Source: Chara braunii
Taxonomy: Eukaryota; Streptophyta; Charophyceae; Charales; Characeae
Length of the DNA stretch: 21,134 nucleotides
Direction of reading: 5' to 3'
Assembly (NCBI GenBank): GCA_003427395.1
Contig: BFEA01000005.1
Location: 1,933,110-1,954,243, forward strand
The number at the start of each line of letters is the position of its first letter. Position 1 is the stretch's first letter. The notes below the pieces were generated by a model. The model saw only the letters and a program-made list of their open reading frames with translations, did not search any database and was not told where the DNA came from. The position numbers were made by a program, and so were the translations under genes. Positions 18,878 through 21,134 of the stretch are shown here, piece by piece.

Positions 18878-19231
18878 CCTGCATAGCACGGCGAACGTGT
18901 TCGCACCCCTTCACGTTCGCGCAAACAGGTCGCGAACATGTTCGGGCGAACGTAATTTTTTTTCGTAAAAAAAATAATAATAAAAAATAATTAGTTTTCG
19001 GTTTTTGATTTTTAACTCATGATTGGCTACGAATTTGAACATGACTCCAAGGCAAACGTTGCTTGTATTGTTGTTTTACATAACATATTTGTTTTTCAGA
19101 TCTGTTTGAGAAAGTTTGTTTGTTTTTTTTTAAATATTTTTTATGTTCGCGTTCGGAGGATTTTGGGCGCTCGTTCGCGTTCGGGCGAACATGTTCGCGT
19201 TCGCCTCCAAACGCGAACACGGTGCTACGTA
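18878..19231. mobile_element. Foldback-type miniature transposon, divergent relative of the hAT-like pair
   Basis: About 354 bp. Ends are similar inverted sequences (TGCATAGCAC on the left; the complement of the right end reads TACGTAGCAC). Both arms are packed with GTTCGCG/CGCGAAC and GAACATGTTCG motifs, so they can fold on each other and themselves. The AT-rich centre contains GACTCCAAGGCAAACGTTG and TTTACATAACAT, aligning loosely with CTCTGAGGCAAAAGTTGTT and GGCATAACAT in the pair near 17 kb. The flanks TCTCTCCA (18870-18877) and GCTCTCCA (19232-19239) match at 7 of 8 positions. There is no coding capacity. Exact ends are uncertain. Confidence 0.6.
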
Positions 19232-19239
19232 GCTCTCCA

Positions 19240-19673
19240 TGTTCTAGTGCACGATCCACTATCATTTTGAACATGCGTCCTTCCTTTTTTTTTTTTCTTT
19301 TTTTTTTTGCGAACTGTCTTCAGCGTTTCTGACGGGAACTCCCCATGAGAGACGGGAAGGAAGTTGTCGTTTCGCAGATGAGCTCTTTCTTTCTTTTTTT
19401 ATTTTTCTCCCCAAGGACTCTCCCGAATGTCTTCGACTGAGCTTGTGGCCACGCGCGGGTTGCGTCACGAGTGAAAACAACTGTGGTGTCAGTGCCACTC
19501 CACTGTACACCCAATTCGTTCCCGCCCCACTCCAGGTTCGGCAGCCCTTGGCGCGCAGGCAGAAATGAGGGTCGGGCCTCAACAACCGGTCATGTGAACA
19601 TATTTATTGGAAAGAAAAGAAATGATCAATTTGATCCAGTTGTGCCCAAAAAAAAAAAAAAAAAAAAAAATCA
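19240..19673. other. Low-complexity spacer with T and A runs
   Basis: Contains T-runs near 19285-19310 and 19390-19405 and an A-run of about 22 at 19648-19670. Open frames here are short, overlapping on both strands and unrecognised. No gene is supported. Confidence 0.4.
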
Positions 19674-20048
19674 AATCGGCGCGGCGTATATTTGACGGTT
19701 CAAATGATTTTTTATTTTTATTTTTTGATATTTTTTCCTGAAAGATCGCGACGTAATCTACGGACCCCCAAATTTGCAGACCTTTTGATGGATTCTTCTG
19801 AGCCCAAAAAATCGACAAAGTTACCGCTTGAAAAAGGCGGGATTGGACCCGCCGGTGCGAAAATGCACCAATCGGCGCGGCGTATATTTGACGGTTAAAA
19901 TTATTTTTTTTGTTTTTTTTTTATATTTTTTCCTGAAAGATCGCGACCTAATCTACGGACCCTCAAATTTGCAGACCTTTTCATGCATTTTTCGGAGCAC
20001 AAAAAATCGGCAAACTTACCGCTTGAAAATGGCAGGATTGGACCCGCC
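19674..20048. repeat. Twin 196-bp direct repeat with hairpins
   Basis: Two tandem copies start at AATCGGCGCGGCGTATATTT (19674 and 19870). Both continue with a T-rich segment, CCTGAAAGATCGCGAC, ATCTACGGACC, AAATTTGCAGACCTTTT and TTACCGCTTGAAAA, then a hairpin. Copy 1 has the perfect GGCGGG-ATTGGA-CCCGCC (19836-19853) followed at once by GGTGC-GAAAAT-GCACC (19854-19869). Copy 2 has one mismatch in the first hairpin (20031-20048) and lacks the second. A long A-run precedes copy 1. It is possibly a short interspersed element inserted as a dimer. Confidence 0.8.
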
Positions 20049-20150
20049 TACCACACTGTGCAACGTTAGGGTTCGGACCGGCACATCCTGACGTGCCAAC
20101 AGCCTGGCGTCGGATACACTTCAAAAGAAAGCAGTCCCCAAAAACAGACA

Positions 20151-20240
20151 GGGGCCCAGATTACCTTAGCGGTTATCTCATCGGGCAATTGCGTATTTCA
20201 AAATCTGTGCGTGGGTTCAAACCCCAACGCAACCACTGTG
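20151..20240 (+). other. tRNA-like Pol III promoter remnant (possible SINE head)
   Basis: A box-A-like TTACCTTAGCGG (20161-20172) and a box-B-like GGTTCAAACCC (20214-20224) are spaced about 40 bp apart, as in tRNA genes. The expected 7-bp acceptor stem does not form: the 3' side (ACGCAAC) pairs instead with an internal TTGCGT near 20190. So this is not a functional tRNA gene. A tRNA-derived SINE or a decayed tRNA pseudogene would fit. Confidence 0.35.
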
Positions 20241-20266
20241 AACGAACTTCAAATACTTAATATAAT

Positions 20267-20328
20267 ATATGTATGTGTGTGTGTGGGCGGGCGTGTGTGT
20301 GTGTGCGTGCGTGGGTGGGCGGGCGGAT
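20267..20328. repeat. GT-rich microsatellite
   Basis: Interrupted (TG)n with GGGCGGGCG insertions, alternating purine and pyrimidine over most of its length, and so prone to left-handed DNA. Confidence 0.9.
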
Positions 20329-20382
20329 TCCTGCGGCCGACCTTTTTCTATTTTGACTTTCGTCCACCACCCACACCGACCG

Positions 20383-20560
20383 ACAAAAAAACAAAAGCGG
20401 CAAAAATGAAACACGAAAACGACACACCGCCCAAAAAAACAAAAGCGGGAATGAAACACGAAAACGACACACCCGCCCAAAAAAACAAAAGCGGGAAAAA
20501 TGAAAAACAAAAATCAAATGAAAAACAAAAGCGGGAAAAATGAAAAACGAAAACATCAAA
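20383..20560. repeat. Minisatellite, 42-47 bp unit, about four copies
   Basis: Units begin with CAAAAAAACAAAAGCGGG (near 20384, 20432, 20478 and 20520) and continue with AAAAATGAAACACGAAAACG and ACACACCGCC. The last two units lose the ACACACC part. The open frames across it are by-products. Confidence 0.88.
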
Positions 20561-20839
20561 AAAATGCCGGTTGCTTATCGACGGCGGTGACTTCAAGATA
20601 TTCCCTCGCATCTACGCCCGCCGCAGCCTGGCCCGATGGGCGCGGTCTCTCCTTTAACGGCGAGCTGCGAACATTTCGGTACGCGCACCACTCTGCCTGC
20701 CCCCCCGCCCTCGATCGCCTCCATCCGCCGGCCCGCACCAAAACTTTACCCCCAAGTCCGACGCGGAGCGGACCATCGACCTCCCCCCTCGGCCAATGCT
20801 GCTTAAGGGTTAGGATATAGTTAGTATTAGTCACATATC
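20561..20839. other. GC-rich, CpG-rich single-copy stretch
   Basis: No repeat and no recognised product. Open frames on both strands (a plus frame ending at 20820 and a minus frame 20939-20556) overlap and look compositional. The CpG content could mark a promoter, but no gene follows in the window. Confidence 0.3.
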
Positions 20840-20887
20840 TCATCCTCCTCCTCCTCCCGATCGTGATCTTCCTCCTCCTCCTCCTCC
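20840..20887. repeat. (CTC)n / (TCC)n trinucleotide runs
   Basis: Two short CTC/TCC runs flank CCCGATCGTGATCTT, which contains the self-complementary GATCGTGATC-like core. Confidence 0.85.
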
Positions 20888-20892
20888 GGTTC

Positions 20893-20971
20893 GACAGACA
20901 GACAGACAAACAGTACCACGGGCCGAGGAGCAGGACCATGGACCGTGGTACTGTCTGTCTGTCTGTCTGTC
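20893..20971. repeat. Large inverted repeat, 29-bp arms
   Basis: The left arm 20893-20921 (GACAGACAGACAGACAAACA followed by GTACCACGG) is complementary to the right arm 20943-20971 (CCGTGGTAC followed by TGTCTGTCTG repeats) with one mismatch. The loop is 21 nt (20922-20942). The unique GTACCACGG/CCGTGGTAC part shows this is more than chance between microsatellites. Confidence 0.92.
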
Positions 20972-21018
20972 TGTCCTCCCCCTCCTTTCTGTCTGTCTGT
21001 CTGTCTGTCCTTCCCCTC

Positions 21019-21071
<53 letters not shown>

Positions 21072-21080
21072 CTCCCCCTC

Positions 21081-21112
<32 letters not shown>

Positions 21113-21134
21113 TTGTCTGTCTGTCTGTCTGTCC
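20952..21134. repeat. (TCTG)n microsatellite with CCTCCCCCTCC spacers
   Basis: Blocks of TGTC/TCTG repeats are separated three times by a TCC(T/C)CCCCTCCT segment near 20975, 21010 and 21070. It reaches the window edge, so its end is not seen. Confidence 0.95.

Noticed and set aside
20151-20240. Functional tRNA gene
   Set aside because: No 7-bp acceptor stem and an imperfect T stem; only the promoter boxes match.
20500-20939. Genes on either strand in the GC-rich stretch
   Set aside because: The frames overlap on opposite strands, run into the minisatellite and the microsatellite, and have arginine- or proline-rich compositional sequence.

Overview
This is a eukaryotic nuclear window dominated by repeats. 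No intact host gene is recognisable. The evidence for a repeat-rich chromosomal domain is three tandem satellite families, a decayed Ty3/gypsy-type LTR retrotransposon, short non-autonomous DNA transposons with target-site duplications, and long pure microsatellites. The host group cannot be fixed. The long TCTG tetranucleotide block and the wording of the retroelement integrase lean weakly towards an animal, but a plant or other eukaryote is not excluded.

Layout. 1-72 is a (GA)n run. 150-1110 is satellite family 1 (about 80 bp per monomer, partly ordered as trimers). 1195-2415 is satellite family 2 (about 82 bp). 2416-5597 holds a degraded Ty3/gypsy element on the minus strand: gag remnants, an integrase with all three catalytic acidic residues but two in-frame TAG stops, and then a small intact downstream frame whose ATG overlaps the integrase stop codon (ATGA). 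Protease, reverse transcriptase and RNase H are gone. 5598-16430 is about 10.8 kb of satellite family 3 (about 96 bp, roughly 110 monomers), with a 4-kb higher-order repeat present in two full copies and one partial copy.

16430-17300 holds the decaying array edge and two adjacent hAT-like miniature elements, each with terminal inverted repeats and an 8-bp flanking duplication. A third, divergent relative lies at 18878-19231. From 17300 to the end there is AT-rich single-copy DNA, a (TC)n run, a twin 196-bp repeat with paired hairpins, a tRNA-like Pol III promoter remnant, a small minisatellite, a GC-rich stretch, a large inverted repeat and a terminal (TCTG)n block.

The main point of interest is the satellite system. 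All three families, although differing in monomer length, base bias and orientation, share one architecture: a TTTCG..CGAAA dyad followed about 40 bp later by ACTTAGT. Families 1 and 2 run opposite to family 3, with the retroelement between them. The many open frames in the large array are a by-product of a monomer close to 96 bp, which is 32 codons, and should not be read as genes.
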